64,000 nt of DNA from Parasphingorhabdus sp. (GTDB lineage: Bacteria; Pseudomonadota; Alphaproteobacteria; Sphingomonadales; Sphingomonadaceae), in NCBI GenBank assembly GCA_030373505.1, contig JAUCYS010000008.1, forward strand, positions 62,001 through 126,000. The letters are read 5' to 3'. The notes under the pieces were generated by a model. The model was not told where the DNA came from. It ran no database searches and saw only the letters and a program-made list of their open reading frames with translations. This document shows positions 1 through 8,538 of the stretch, piece by piece. The position numbers were made by a program, and so were the translations under genes. Each line of letters opens with the position of its first letter. The first letter of the stretch is position 1.

Positions 1-279
1 GACGGCCTTCGAATGCGCGCGGACCGAAACGCGGTTTTCTTCCGCGGTGACATCATCGACGATGATCTTGAGGCCGGTTTCGGGGAACAGTTCCGGCAGC
101 ATGCCCACGAGGCCGCGGATCGCGTCCTTCCCCCGCACTTCGGGAGGGAGCATCGTTTCGCTTTCGACGATGATGGCACCATCTTCGGTAAACAGGTTGA
201 CGACGCCGTCGATATCACCTGCGGCGATACGCTCGAGATACTCTCTGGCAATCTGCTTGTTTTTCGCGATGTCGTTCAT
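1..279 (-). CDS. SnoaL-like (NTF2-fold) protein, 3' part outside the window
   Basis: The reading frame is open from an ATG at 279 to the window edge and gives 93 residues beginning MNDIAKNKQIAREYLERIAA. The pattern of an N-terminal helix, then GDIDGVVNLFTEDGAI and a VRGKDAIRG segment is typical of SnoaL/NTF2-like alpha+beta barrel proteins. That fold hosts ketosteroid isomerases, dehydratases, polyketide cyclases and many uncharacterised pocket proteins. A good ribosome site (GGAGG, 7 bases upstream) supports the start. It is the last visible gene of a minus-strand run with two SDRs, an ene-reductase and an enoyl-CoA hydratase, so a role as an isomerase or dehydratase in the same pathway is plausible. 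The C-terminal third is missing and no catalytic residue can be assigned. Confidence 0.8.
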   Translation of the reverse strand, partial: MNDIAKNKQIAREYLERIAAGDIDGVVNLFTEDGAIIVESETMLPPEVRGKDAIRGLVGMLPELFPETGLKIIVDDVTAEENRVSVRAHSKAV

Positions 280-492
280 TGGATTTCCTCCATGCAAAGT
301 TTTTGGTCGTTTCCCGTGACCGGGCACACCCGTTCAGAACAGGCAGATGCTGGTGCGACAATCTGGTTCGTCGCAGCTTGATAGGCGAGCATCGAGCGGT
401 CGTCTTCGCCTCTCGGTGTATTTCCTCTTGTATGCACAGGTAATGGCGCTGGTTTCCACGTCTTTGGCCTGATGCCGGTATTTTTCTTGGCG

Positions 493-1239
493 CTACAAGC
501 TGCGCCCACCGTCAACGATCATGGTTTGGCCGGTGACATAAGCTGCCAGGGGTGACACCAGATAGAGCGCGGCGGTGGCGACATCCTCAGGCTGACCCAG
601 CCGGCCCAGCGAAATTGTGTCCACCGCGGCCTTCAGCCGGTCGGGATTCTGGGTGGTGACTGCGGTCATCTTGGTGGCGATCATCCCCGGCGCGATGCCG
701 TTAACCCTTACGCCTTCACGCGCCCAGGCGTCGCCAAGTGTGCGGGTGAGGCCGACGACACCGGCTTTCGAGGCAGCATATGCAGGATTTCCGATCACCG
801 ATTTATACGCGCCAATCGAGCTGATGATGATGATATTGCCTTCACGCGCCTTGATCGCCGGAAAAAAACGCGTGCAGCAATGCATGACGCTGACGAGGTT
901 GATGTCGACAACACGGCGGAATGTTTCCATCTCATATTCTTTGCGGCGATAAACAACCGCCCCCTGGGCCAGGACGAGAATGTCCAGTCCGTCCCCGAAA
1001 TCGCCAGCGGAATCGATGGCGGCTGGATCGGAAACATCGACCTGTTCATAGTCCAGTCCGGTTAGGTCGGAACCTTCTTCGTCCGCATAATCAGTGGCAG
1101 CTGCACGCGTGCCCCAGACCCGCACACTGGCACCCTGCGCACGGAACATCTGTGCGATACCGTTGCCGATCCCGCTCGATCCGCCGACGACCAGGGCTTG
1201 CTTGCCGGTCAGCGACAAGGTTTCTTCAGATATGTCCAT
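493..1239 (-). CDS. Short-chain dehydrogenase/reductase
   Basis: 248-residue classical SDR. The nucleotide-binding GGSSGIG is at residues 19-25, the catalytic Ser near 140, and Tyr154-x3-Lys158 (YAASK) completes the triad. The tail TGQTMIVDGG is the usual SDR C-terminal signature. It should oxidise or reduce a hydroxyl/keto group with NAD(P). The start at 1239 is chosen because it lies just before the Rossmann fold and has an AGGAA site 9 bases upstream. It is followed on the same strand by the SnoaL-like gene after 213 bases and preceded by another SDR 62 bases away, so it probably belongs to the 4900-to-1 operon. The substrate is not identifiable from sequence. Confidence 0.9.
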   Translation of the reverse strand: MDISEETLSLTGKQALVVGGSSGIGNGIAQMFRAQGASVRVWGTRAAATDYADEEGSDLTGLDYEQVDVSDPAAIDSAGDFGDGLDILVLAQGAVVYRRKEYEMETFRRVVDINLVSVMHCCTRFFPAIKAREGNIIIISSIGAYKSVIGNPAYAASKAGVVGLTRTLGDAWAREGVRVNGIAPGMIATKMTAVTTQNPDRLKAAVDTISLGRLGQPEDVATAALYLVSPLAAYVTGQTMIVDGGRSL

Positions 1240-1301
1240 GTGTTTTGTTCCTGCCGTTGGGGCTGATATCAGATATGGTGTCGATAATGCTCGCTTGCGG
1301 A

Positions 1302-2093
1302 TCAGTCTGCATTGGTGGGGTCTGCCCCGACCATCTCCGGTCGTTCTGCAAGGGTTGGCATACGGGTCAACTGATTGCCACCGCTGACATGGAGGTTCAA
1401 TCCGCTGACGAACGACGGGCCGGCGAGCCATAGCGCGGCATCGGCATAATCCTCCGGTTCTCCGATCCGCCGCAGCGGAATTTCGTTGGCATAGGCGGCC
1501 TCCATCCCTTCCACGGTCCACAAAGCCGAGGCCATGGCGCTCCGGATCGGGCCGGGAAGGATCGAGTTTACCTTGATGCCTTGTGGGCCATATTCGGCGG
1601 CCGCGTACCGCACCAGGCTGTCGGTCGCCGCCTTGGCGCACCCATAGGCATAGACGAATTCCATCGGCTGGACGGCTGCCAGTGACGAGAACAGGATGAT
1701 CGAACCCCCCGATGTCATCGCTGCCGCACTATGTCTGATGAAATGAAGGCAGCCGAAATAGTTCACTTCCATCGCCGCGCGGGCATCTTCCAGCGGGGCA
1801 CCGGCAATGGTACCACCGACGGGCAGGCCCGCTGCGTTCACGGCAATGTCGAGCTGCCCATATTCATCGACGGCGCGCCCGACGAAGGCAGCAACCTGTG
1901 TCTCGTCGGCGACATCACATGCCTGGGCAAGGCCCCCGGTTTGCCGGGCCAGATCTTCCAGCGGCCCGGTACTGCGTGCGCCGACGACGAGGCGGGCGCC
2001 TTCCTCGGCAAAACGTTCGGCGATGGCCCAGCCGCTGCCTCCGGCGGCGGACGCGCCAAGCACGATCGCGGTCTTCCCTTCGAGCGCTCTCAT
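1302..2093 (-). CDS. Short-chain dehydrogenase/reductase
   Basis: 263-residue SDR with Tyr150 and Lys154 (YGCAK), a catalytic Ser at 136/137 (FSSLAA) and an NAAG-type motif near 86-89. The glycine-rich loop GASAAGGSG (13-21) is longer than the usual TGxxxGxG, so the cofactor loop is slightly atypical. The start at 2093 has AGGAG 8 bases upstream and leaves only 10 bases to the stop of the upstream ene-reductase gene, which indicates co-transcription and probably coupled translation. The C-terminus runs about 20 residues past the usual SDR end. Expected role: NAD(P)-dependent oxidoreduction of a pathway alcohol/ketone, partnered with the neighbouring flavoenzyme. Confidence 0.9.
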   Translation of the reverse strand: MRALEGKTAIVLGASAAGGSGWAIAERFAEEGARLVVGARSTGPLEDLARQTGGLAQACDVADETQVAAFVGRAVDEYGQLDIAVNAAGLPVGGTIAGAPLEDARAAMEVNYFGCLHFIRHSAAAMTSGGSIILFSSLAAVQPMEFVYAYGCAKAATDSLVRYAAAEYGPQGIKVNSILPGPIRSAMASALWTVEGMEAAYANEIPLRRIGEPEDYADAALWLAGPSFVSGLNLHVSGGNQLTRMPTLAERPEMVGADPTNAD

Positions 2094-2103
2094 CGGTTTT
2101 CTC

Positions 2104-4077
2104 CTAGACCGCTGCTCCTGCGAGATGACCTTCGCGAACAGCGGTTTGCAGGAAACGCGGTGATTCGGCGTCTCCGACCACACGCACCTCGGTGTTCCTG
2201 TCGCTGAGCGCAGTGTATAATTCCCGATTGGGCGCATTGGCGGACACGAAAACAACGGTATCGGCGGGGAGGCTGCGAACATCCGCATCATCGGTGAAAT
2301 GGGTGCCACTGACCAGCACCGCGTCTTCCGTAAACTCGACCGCGCGATGGCGGATCAGATAGTCGAACGGTTTGCCGCGCATCCGCGTCAGGAATGGCTC
2401 AACCATAAGCGGACCCTGTGCAAGCGGTGCCAGCATCCGCAGACGCGTGACATAGGTGACCGAAAGTCCCTGCTCGATCAGATGCTCTGCCGCTGCCAGA
2501 CCTTCATAATGGCCGACATCGTCAATAACCACGGCGGTTTTCCCCAGATTGGCCGGGGGCTGCATGAACAGGTCAAACGCGCTGATGACGTTCTTGCGCT
2601 CAAAATTGCGGATCGGTTGTCCTGGGTGCGAATGCTGGATGCCGTCCATACGCGGAAAAGAGCCAGTGGCCACGATAACGGCCTCCGCATTGCTGGCGAT
2701 CACATCGTCCTCGTCGAGATAGGTGGACAGCTGAACCTCGACGCCGAGACGGTAGATTTCGCTCTCCAGCCAGGTCGCGATATCGATCATGCCGTGGCGG
2801 GTCGGCGCCTTGGCAGCCGCACGCAATGTACCGCCCAGGGCAGGACTGGCTTCGGCGAGCGTAACCTTGTGTCCGCGCAACGCTGCCACGCGCGCCGCTT
2901 CCATACCGGCGGGGCCGCCGCCCACGACCAGTACATGTTTGGCTGTGTCGGCCGGATCAAGTTTGTGATCGCCGCGATATAACTCGTGTCCGTTGCCCGG
3001 ATTGACCGCGCATTCCAGATGGCCATGTTCGGTAGAAACCTGCGCCACGCATGCCTGATTGCAGCCGATGCAGGGACGCACTTCCTCGACCTTGCCAGCA
3101 AGGCTCTTTACCACAAGGTCGGGATCGGCGATCATCGCGCGGACAAGACCCACCATGTCCCCGTCACCCGCGCGGATGACCTGATCGCATTCCTCCAGAG
3201 TCCGGAAACGACCAACCACCATCGTGGGCGACTTCACCTTGCGGGTGATCGGTACGCTGGTCGGCAGTTCGTATCCTACCGGCTCATGCATGCCGCCGAC
3301 CATTTTGGTATAGCTGTTATAATTGCCGACCGAGACGTTGATATAATCGGTAAGACCGCGATCCTCCAGCATCAGCGCTATCGCGAGATTCTGTTCTTCA
3401 TCGACGCCCTTCACGGTCAGATCCGGCGCAAGGCGGACGCCGACAACAAAATTGCTGGATACGGCGCTGCGAACCGCTTCCATCAACTCGATGACAAAGC
3501 GGGACCGTTCCTGGATCGTTTCGCCGCCATATTCATCATCCCGCAGATTGGTGTTGGCGGAGAGGAACTGTCCCGGCAGATATCCATGGGCACAATGGAC
3601 ATCGACGCCGTCGAGTCCCCATGCTTCCATGCGCCGCGCTGCCAGCGCATAGGCCTCGATAATCTCGGCAATCATCGACTTGGTCATTTCGACCGGCACA
3701 ATGCCAACCTCGACGCTGGGTGTAGCGCTGACACCCCATGGCGGCGAACCATCGCGCGGCATGCCGTGATGGCCGGCGTGCCAGAGCTGCTGAAAGATTT
3801 TCATGTCATGGCGGCGGCCCATGTCGCCCAGCTTGCGATAGCCGTCCTCAAGCTCTGCTTTCCAGAGGTCGATTGCCAGGGGGCTGGTAGGGTGGACGGA
3901 GCCGACCTCCACGATCGAAAGGCCAGCGCCGCCGCGCGCCCGTGCCTCGTGATAGGCGATCAGGGCATCGCTCATGCCTCCCTTTCCCAATATGGTGGCA
4001 TGGGCGGGTCGAAAAATCCGGTTCTTGATCGTGATATTTCCGATCTTGAGCGGCGTATGGACATGCGTATAATTCAC
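2104..4077 (-). CDS. FadH/BaiCD-type NADH:flavin oxidoreductase with Fe-S and FAD domains
   Basis: 657 residues in the two-part architecture of 2,4-dienoyl-CoA reductase (FadH), trimethylamine dehydrogenase and BaiCD/BaiH. Residues 1 to about 330 form an FMN-binding TIM barrel (HCAHGYL at 161-167 is the old-yellow-enzyme active-site region). Cys336, Cys339, Cys343 and Cys356 give a C-x2-C-x3-C-x12-C 4Fe-4S site. A Rossmann FAD/NADH domain starts at about 383 (VVGGGPAGMEAA). Such enzymes reduce C=C bonds conjugated to a carbonyl or thioester. The GTG start at 4077 has GGAGAG upstream. It sits in a tight minus-strand operon with an enoyl-CoA hydratase and SDRs, so its substrate is likely an enone or dienoyl-CoA intermediate. 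Which one cannot be told. Confidence 0.92.
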   Translation of the reverse strand: MNYTHVHTPLKIGNITIKNRIFRPAHATILGKGGMSDALIAYHEARARGGAGLSIVEVGSVHPTSPLAIDLWKAELEDGYRKLGDMGRRHDMKIFQQLWHAGHHGMPRDGSPPWGVSATPSVEVGIVPVEMTKSMIAEIIEAYALAARRMEAWGLDGVDVHCAHGYLPGQFLSANTNLRDDEYGGETIQERSRFVIELMEAVRSAVSSNFVVGVRLAPDLTVKGVDEEQNLAIALMLEDRGLTDYINVSVGNYNSYTKMVGGMHEPVGYELPTSVPITRKVKSPTMVVGRFRTLEECDQVIRAGDGDMVGLVRAMIADPDLVVKSLAGKVEEVRPCIGCNQACVAQVSTEHGHLECAVNPGNGHELYRGDHKLDPADTAKHVLVVGGGPAGMEAARVAALRGHKVTLAEASPALGGTLRAAAKAPTRHGMIDIATWLESEIYRLGVEVQLSTYLDEDDVIASNAEAVIVATGSFPRMDGIQHSHPGQPIRNFERKNVISAFDLFMQPPANLGKTAVVIDDVGHYEGLAAAEHLIEQGLSVTYVTRLRMLAPLAQGPLMVEPFLTRMRGKPFDYLIRHRAVEFTEDAVLVSGTHFTDDADVRSLPADTVVFVSANAPNRELYTALSDRNTEVRVVGDAESPRFLQTAVREGHLAGAAV

Positions 4078-4120
4078 GGGTTATCTCTCCATCATTCTGT
4101 TTTATATTCCCCGCTTGCGG

Positions 4121-4900
4121 CTATTTTTGACGCAGCTTCTCAAGCGCTTCCGGCAAGTCATTGCTCGCCATCGATTCCATTTCCATTTCAAGTCCGGGCC
4201 CCAGCGCCTGGGCCGCGAGCAAGCCCGTGATCCGTGCAAAAGCGCGCTTTGTCCCGTTGACACCATTTGGGCTCATGGCGACGATCCTTCCCGCCAGTTC
4301 GCGTGCCAGGGGGAGAACATCTTCAGGATTGTCGACCAGATCGCTGACCAGGCCCCAGGCATGAGCCTGGTCGCCGGTGATAATTTCGCCGGTCAGCAGG
4401 CATCGTTTGGCCCGGTTGATGCCGATCGACTGGGACCAGCTGATGATACCGCCATCACCGGCCACGATACCCACATTGACATGCGTATCCGCTATCTTGG
4501 CGCCTTTCCAGGCGACCACGATGTCGGACAGGGTGGCGATGGTCGCACCGAGGCCGATAGCCGCCCCCTGTACGGCAGAGATGACCGGGATGGGCAGTTC
4601 CGACACGCCGTAAAATACACTCTTGGCATATTTTATCATGTCATTCCGGATCGCCTTGCTCTTGTGGGCATCGAGCATTTCGTCGAAGTCGCCGCCGGCT
4701 GAAAAGGCTCGCCCTTCAGCGCAAAGGATAAGGACGCGAACGTCCGGTACCCGGCTGGCGACCTCCTCCAGAGCCGAAACGAATTCGATGTGGGCATCCA
4801 TGTCGAATCGGTTGAGGAGATCGGGCCTTGCAAATCGCAGTTCCGCGACTCCTTCGGATATCGTCAGATTCAATGTTTGGTATTTCATACTGTCGGCCAA
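4121..4900 (-). CDS. Enoyl-CoA hydratase/isomerase (crotonase family)
   Basis: 259 residues. The crotonase oxyanion-hole segment AFSAGGDF lies at 65-72, with the second conserved block from GAAIGLGATIATLSD to the GDGG turn. The family hydrates enoyl-CoA, isomerises double bonds or cleaves beta-diketone CoA esters. I prefer a TTG start at 4900 because a GAGGAG site sits 8-9 bases upstream, whereas the in-frame ATG at 4888 would be about 20 bases away. It is the first gene of the minus-strand operon that continues into the ene-reductase and the SDRs, and it is divergent from the SDR gene at 5069. The exact reaction is open. Confidence 0.88.
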   Translation of the reverse strand: MADSMKYQTLNLTISEGVAELRFARPDLLNRFDMDAHIEFVSALEEVASRVPDVRVLILCAEGRAFSAGGDFDEMLDAHKSKAIRNDMIKYAKSVFYGVSELPIPVISAVQGAAIGLGATIATLSDIVVAWKGAKIADTHVNVGIVAGDGGIISWSQSIGINRAKRCLLTGEIITGDQAHAWGLVSDLVDNPEDVLPLARELAGRIVAMSPNGVNGTKRAFARITGLLAAQALGPGLEMEMESMASNDLPEALEKLRQK

Positions 4901-5068
4901 ATTCGGAGACTCCTCTAATCAGCCTGCAAGATAGCTGTAATCGCACAGACCGCATTGACTGATAGTGCACTGTTCCATGCATGGGATTGAAGCAACGCGA
5001 CTTTACTAGACCGCAGCGCCCAATGACGCCACTATTCGGGCAATCATATAAGCAATGGAGGGGAAGTT

Positions 5069-5839
5069 ATGGCTGTTCTGCAGGACAAGGTTGCGCTGGT
5101 AACCGGGGCGGCGAAAGGGATCGGTTTCAGTATCGCCAAAATCTTTGCCGCCGAAGGTGCGAAAGTCGCCCTTGCCGCGCGCACGCAGGCACAAGCCGAC
5201 GCCGCTGCCGCCCGGATAGAAGGGGATGTGACAGGCGTGGCCCTGGACACAAGCGATGGCGGGCAATGGCAAGAGGTGATCGCAAGGGTCGACCGCGTCT
5301 ATGGCGGGCTTAATATTCTCGTCAACTGCGCAGGCATAACGCGGGGCTCAACTCTGGCGGCGGCCGACGACGAAAATTGGGATGACCACATGGCGATCAA
5401 TCTGCGCGGCCCCTTCCTTGGCTGTCGCGCGGCGCTGCCGGTAATGACTCGCGACGAAAAGCACGGGGCCATCGTCAACATTTCCTCCGCATTCGGTAGT
5501 CGCGTAACCCCGGGATTTGCGGCCTACAGCGTCAGCAAGGCAGCCCTCAATGCGATGACGCAGGTGCTCGCGCTTGAATGCGCTGCCGCTGGCAATGCCA
5601 TCCGGGTCAACGCTGTCGCTCCTGGCGGGACGGAAACCGAGATGTTCGAGAAAGAGCTGCAACGCACGGGAATGGATCGCGAAAAGGCCTATGCGCTCTA
5701 TAGCAAGATTCATCCGATGGGGCGCATCGGCCAGCCCGAAGAAGTGGCCCGAGCGGTCCTGTGGCTTGCCTCTGATGCATCGAGTTTCACCACCGGCACC
5801 ATCATACCTGTCGACGGCGGTAGTGCGATCCGCTCATGA
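5069..5839 (+). CDS. Short-chain dehydrogenase/reductase (FabG-like)
   Basis: 256-residue classical SDR: TGAAKGIG at 12-19, NCAG at 86-89, catalytic Ser140, Tyr153 and Lys157 (YSVSK), and a C-terminal GTIIPVDGG. All catalytic residues are present, so it should be an active NAD(P)-dependent alcohol dehydrogenase/ketoreductase. A strong GGAGGGGA site precedes the ATG. The stop codon region overlaps an in-frame ATG of the next SDR-like gene, so the two are probably one transcript. The 168-base region 4901-5068 upstream separates it from the divergent enoyl-CoA hydratase gene and should contain both promoters, but I could not assign clear -35/-10 boxes there. Confidence 0.9.
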   Translation: MAVLQDKVALVTGAAKGIGFSIAKIFAAEGAKVALAARTQAQADAAAARIEGDVTGVALDTSDGGQWQEVIARVDRVYGGLNILVNCAGITRGSTLAAADDENWDDHMAINLRGPFLGCRAALPVMTRDEKHGAIVNISSAFGSRVTPGFAAYSVSKAALNAMTQVLALECAAAGNAIRVNAVAPGGTETEMFEKELQRTGMDREKAYALYSKIHPMGRIGQPEEVARAVLWLASDASSFTTGTIIPVDGGSAIRS

Positions 5840-5856
5840 AAAAGGAAAACAAAAGC

Positions 5857-6621
5857 ATGACACAGAATAGCAAAGGAAAATCGGCCATCGTATTCGGCGC
5901 TTCCGGCGGTCTGGGTGCAGGTTGTGTTCGAGCCATGGCGCAGGACTGGCCAGAGGTGGCCATCGTCTATCACCGCGGGCGCGACAAGGCCGAAGCGCTT
6001 GCCGCTGAACTGCCGGAAGGGTGCCGAGGATATCCCGTTCAATGCGATGTCACAGACGGCAAATCGGTCAGGAGCGCTATTGCAGAAGTGACCGAAAATT
6101 GCGGGCCTATCGGCGCTGCAATCTATTCCGCAGGCGTCGAAATCGATCAGCCCTATATCAGCGAGACGACCGAAGAACAGTGGCACGAAGTGTTCAACAC
6201 CGAGGTTCTGGGTTTCACCCGAGTGATATCCGCCGTGCTGCCGCTGTTCCGGGAACAGGGGGGCGGTGTGATCGTCGCGGTGACCTCGATGGCGAATACG
6301 CGCGTGATCGTCGGCGACACGATTTCCGCGGCTCCAAAGGCAGCAATCGAATCGCTCTGCCGCGGTATCGGCAAAGAGGAGGGGCGTTTTGGCATCCGTG
6401 CCAATACGGTGGCGCCGGGGGCAATGAATGCTGGCCTTGGCGAGCAGTTCATGGCCGAGCGCTGGACGCCGGAATTCTGGGAGAAATTCCGCAAGTCCAT
6501 CCCGCTACAACGCTTCGGCCTGGCCGAGGATATTGGCGAGGCGGCGGCCTTCTTCGCATCCGACAAGGCCAGCTATCTCACCGGCCAGACACTGATCGTG
6601 GATGGCGGCTACACGCTGTAG
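5857..6621 (+). CDS. SDR-fold protein lacking the catalytic tyrosine
   Basis: 254 residues with a standard SDR scaffold: GASGGLG at 14-20, Ser144 in VTSM, Lys161 and a C-terminal LTGQTLIVDGG. The position four residues before the lysine, normally the catalytic Tyr of YxxxK, is Ser157 (ISAAPK). The protein is therefore either inactive as a dehydrogenase, catalyses by another route, or serves as a partner of the fully active SDR encoded just upstream. The start at 5857 has AGGA 10 bases upstream; an alternative ATG at 5836 overlaps the previous stop (ATGA) and would add 7 residues. The gene ends inside a perfect hairpin (6602-6628) facing the convergent flavoprotein gene. Confidence 0.85.
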   Translation: MTQNSKGKSAIVFGASGGLGAGCVRAMAQDWPEVAIVYHRGRDKAEALAAELPEGCRGYPVQCDVTDGKSVRSAIAEVTENCGPIGAAIYSAGVEIDQPYISETTEEQWHEVFNTEVLGFTRVISAVLPLFREQGGGVIVAVTSMANTRVIVGDTISAAPKAAIESLCRGIGKEEGRFGIRANTVAPGAMNAGLGEQFMAERWTPEFWEKFRKSIPLQRFGLAEDIGEAAAFFASDKASYLTGQTLIVDGGYTL

Positions 6622-6628
6622 CCGCCAT
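6602..6628. terminator. 12-bp hairpin spanning the SDR stop codon, between convergent genes
   Basis: ATGGCGGCTACA (6602-6613) pairs perfectly with TGTAGCCGCCAT (6617-6628) around a CGC loop. The TAG stop of the plus-strand SDR gene is inside the right arm, and the minus-strand flavoprotein gene ends at 6641. There is no long T run on either side (ATTCTCC follows on plus), so it may be a weak bidirectional terminator or an mRNA-end stabiliser. Confidence 0.5.
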
Positions 6629-6640
6629 ATTCTCCGGGGT

Positions 6641-8362
6641 TTATGTCTGATTATGGGTGAACTGGCCCAGATCGGACTTTTGCGCTTCGGCGGCCACCAT
6701 ATCCGCAGCGATGAACCCGAACACCATCGCCGGACCGATGGTTCCACCCGCGCCGGGATAGGCATTGCCGAATGGTGAGCCGGATGCATTGCCCGCAGCA
6801 TAGAGGCCTCCGATAGGCTGGTCATTCTTGTCAAGAACGCGGGACTGGGCATCGCACTTGAGACCACCTTTCGTCCCGAGATCCCCGAGACTGACCGGGA
6901 TCGCATAGAAGGGAGCCTTGCCGATCTCGCCAAGGCAGGGGTTGGGCTTGAGCGCCGGGTCGCCAAAATTGACGTCATAGGCATTGCCGCCGCGCCCGAA
7001 TTCGGGGTCGACCCCGGACTTGGCATATTCGTTCATCCTGGCAACAACGGATGCAAGCTTGTCGGCGTTGATCTCGATCTTATCGGCGAGCCCAGCGATC
7101 GTTGGCGCGCGGAATATATAATGGTCCCACCAGTCCGGCGGTATCTTGCGGTCGGGCATAAGAGCCGTTGGCATGATCCCGCCAGCCGTGAACTTCTGGC
7201 GGAATGTAGCGTCGAACACCAGCCAGCATGGCGTATTGGCTCCGGTCTTGAGCTGGTCCTCCATCATCGCATTGCCGAACCGGTCATAACCGCAGGCCTC
7301 ATCAACGAATCGGTCGCCATTGCGGTTGACGCACACGCTATGCGGCCGTCCCACGTCGAAAACAGCCTGGTGGATTTCTTCGAAATTGGAGGCGGTGGTC
7401 AGCGGAATCGACATTGTCGGCACCCACCATCCGGTCTCCGTGAACTCGGTTGCGGCGCCGATTTCCAGCCCCGCTTCCAGCACTTCACCCTTGTTGCCAT
7501 CTTCGGGGGTGCTGCTGTTGCGGATGCTGCCGGGAATGGTGAAAAAGCGATCACGCAATTCCTGGTTCCATTCAAAACCGCCCGAACATGCGATCACGCC
7601 ATGGTGCGCATGCAGCGTTTCGGTGCGCCCGAACCGCTCGGTAACCACACCGACAACCCGACCGTTTTCGAAGACCAGCTTCTTGACCGCGGTGCCCAGC
7701 CGAAATTCTCCGCCCAGCTTGATGAATTGCTCGACCAGCGGCCCGATCAATGCGCCGCCCAGACTCAGCATGCGGTCGCGGCGTGTCAGTTTTCTGGTTT
7801 TCAGATCCAGCCAGTAGCGACCGATGACCTTGGCCAATGCCCGTTTCCATCCAGGCGAACGCGTGGAGATCGTATTGGCTTCCATAAAGTCCATTGTATA
7901 GCGGTTCATCAGCTTGAAACGCGTGAATTGTTCCCGAATCAGCGGGAAAAATTCGCCAAGTCGGCTCCCGTCATACATCGGGAAGACCACGGAGCGATCG
8001 GCGCGGGCGCCGGGTGCCTCGGGAAAATAGTCCGGCCACGGCATGGGAACGGGTTCCATGCCGATTTCCTTCAAAAAGGCGATCATCTGGGGTCCGGTAT
8101 CCAGAAAAATATCAACGCGCTCTTCACTGATCGGGCCGTTCGCTACGGCCTTCACATAAGTCATCGCTTCTTCCCGGTTGTCGTCGGTATCGAGGCCATG
8201 ATTGGGAATCCATGTAACGCCACCTGAAGTTGCGGATGTTCCGCCGATCTTGTGCGCCTTTTCAATGACAAGCACGCTTAGCCCCTTGGCCGCAGCCCGT
8301 ACGGCGGCTGTCATGCCTGCCGATCCCGATCCGGCAACAATCACGTCGTAGCTTTTTTGCAT
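6641..8362 (-). CDS. 3-ketosteroid delta1-dehydrogenase-like FAD flavoprotein
   Basis: 573 residues. The N-terminal dinucleotide fold carries GSGSAG at 11-16. The C-terminal block NAYPGAGGTIGPAMVFGF holds Tyr535 and Gly539 with the spacing of the catalytic Tyr/Gly pair of Rhodococcus KstD, and Tyr112 in PDYF resembles its N-terminal active-site Tyr. It belongs to the FAD_binding_2 family (KstD, fumarate reductase, urocanate reductase). Length and the YPGAGG motif favour a KstD-like dehydrogenase that introduces or removes a C=C next to a ring ketone. A GAGAAGGA site precedes the ATG. The gene stands alone on the minus strand, divergent from the ACAD gene at 8539. The substrate may be a steroid or another cyclic enone; sequence alone does not decide. 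Confidence 0.85.
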   Translation of the reverse strand: MQKSYDVIVAGSGSAGMTAAVRAAAKGLSVLVIEKAHKIGGTSATSGGVTWIPNHGLDTDDNREEAMTYVKAVANGPISEERVDIFLDTGPQMIAFLKEIGMEPVPMPWPDYFPEAPGARADRSVVFPMYDGSRLGEFFPLIREQFTRFKLMNRYTMDFMEANTISTRSPGWKRALAKVIGRYWLDLKTRKLTRRDRMLSLGGALIGPLVEQFIKLGGEFRLGTAVKKLVFENGRVVGVVTERFGRTETLHAHHGVIACSGGFEWNQELRDRFFTIPGSIRNSSTPEDGNKGEVLEAGLEIGAATEFTETGWWVPTMSIPLTTASNFEEIHQAVFDVGRPHSVCVNRNGDRFVDEACGYDRFGNAMMEDQLKTGANTPCWLVFDATFRQKFTAGGIMPTALMPDRKIPPDWWDHYIFRAPTIAGLADKIEINADKLASVVARMNEYAKSGVDPEFGRGGNAYDVNFGDPALKPNPCLGEIGKAPFYAIPVSLGDLGTKGGLKCDAQSRVLDKNDQPIGGLYAAGNASGSPFGNAYPGAGGTIGPAMVFGFIAADMVAAEAQKSDLGQFTHNQT

Positions 8363-8538
8363 TCCTTCTCTCCCTTTGGCGGCTGTCGATACTATCTCCT
8401 GACGTCGGACACGAGAGAAAGAAAACCGTCAGTGCAAGCCATGAATGGTATCACTGCATCTGGGGTCAATTGGATTTGGGGCCATTTGATATAGAGCATC
8501 CTCGGTGCAATGATTTGCCATTAGAATGAGGATTTGAT

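Noticed and set aside
276-515. Minus-strand frame whose stop overlaps the SnoaL start (ATGA)
   Set aside because: It begins inside the SDR gene, has no family features and no ribosome site; the overlap is chance.
2986-4230. Long plus-strand frame over the ene-reductase gene
   Set aside because: Shadow frame; the ene-reductase has all cofactor motifs on the minus strand.
4981-5313. 110-residue plus frame overlapping the SDR at 5069
   Set aside because: Repetitive Arg/Gly-rich shadow of the SDR sequence.
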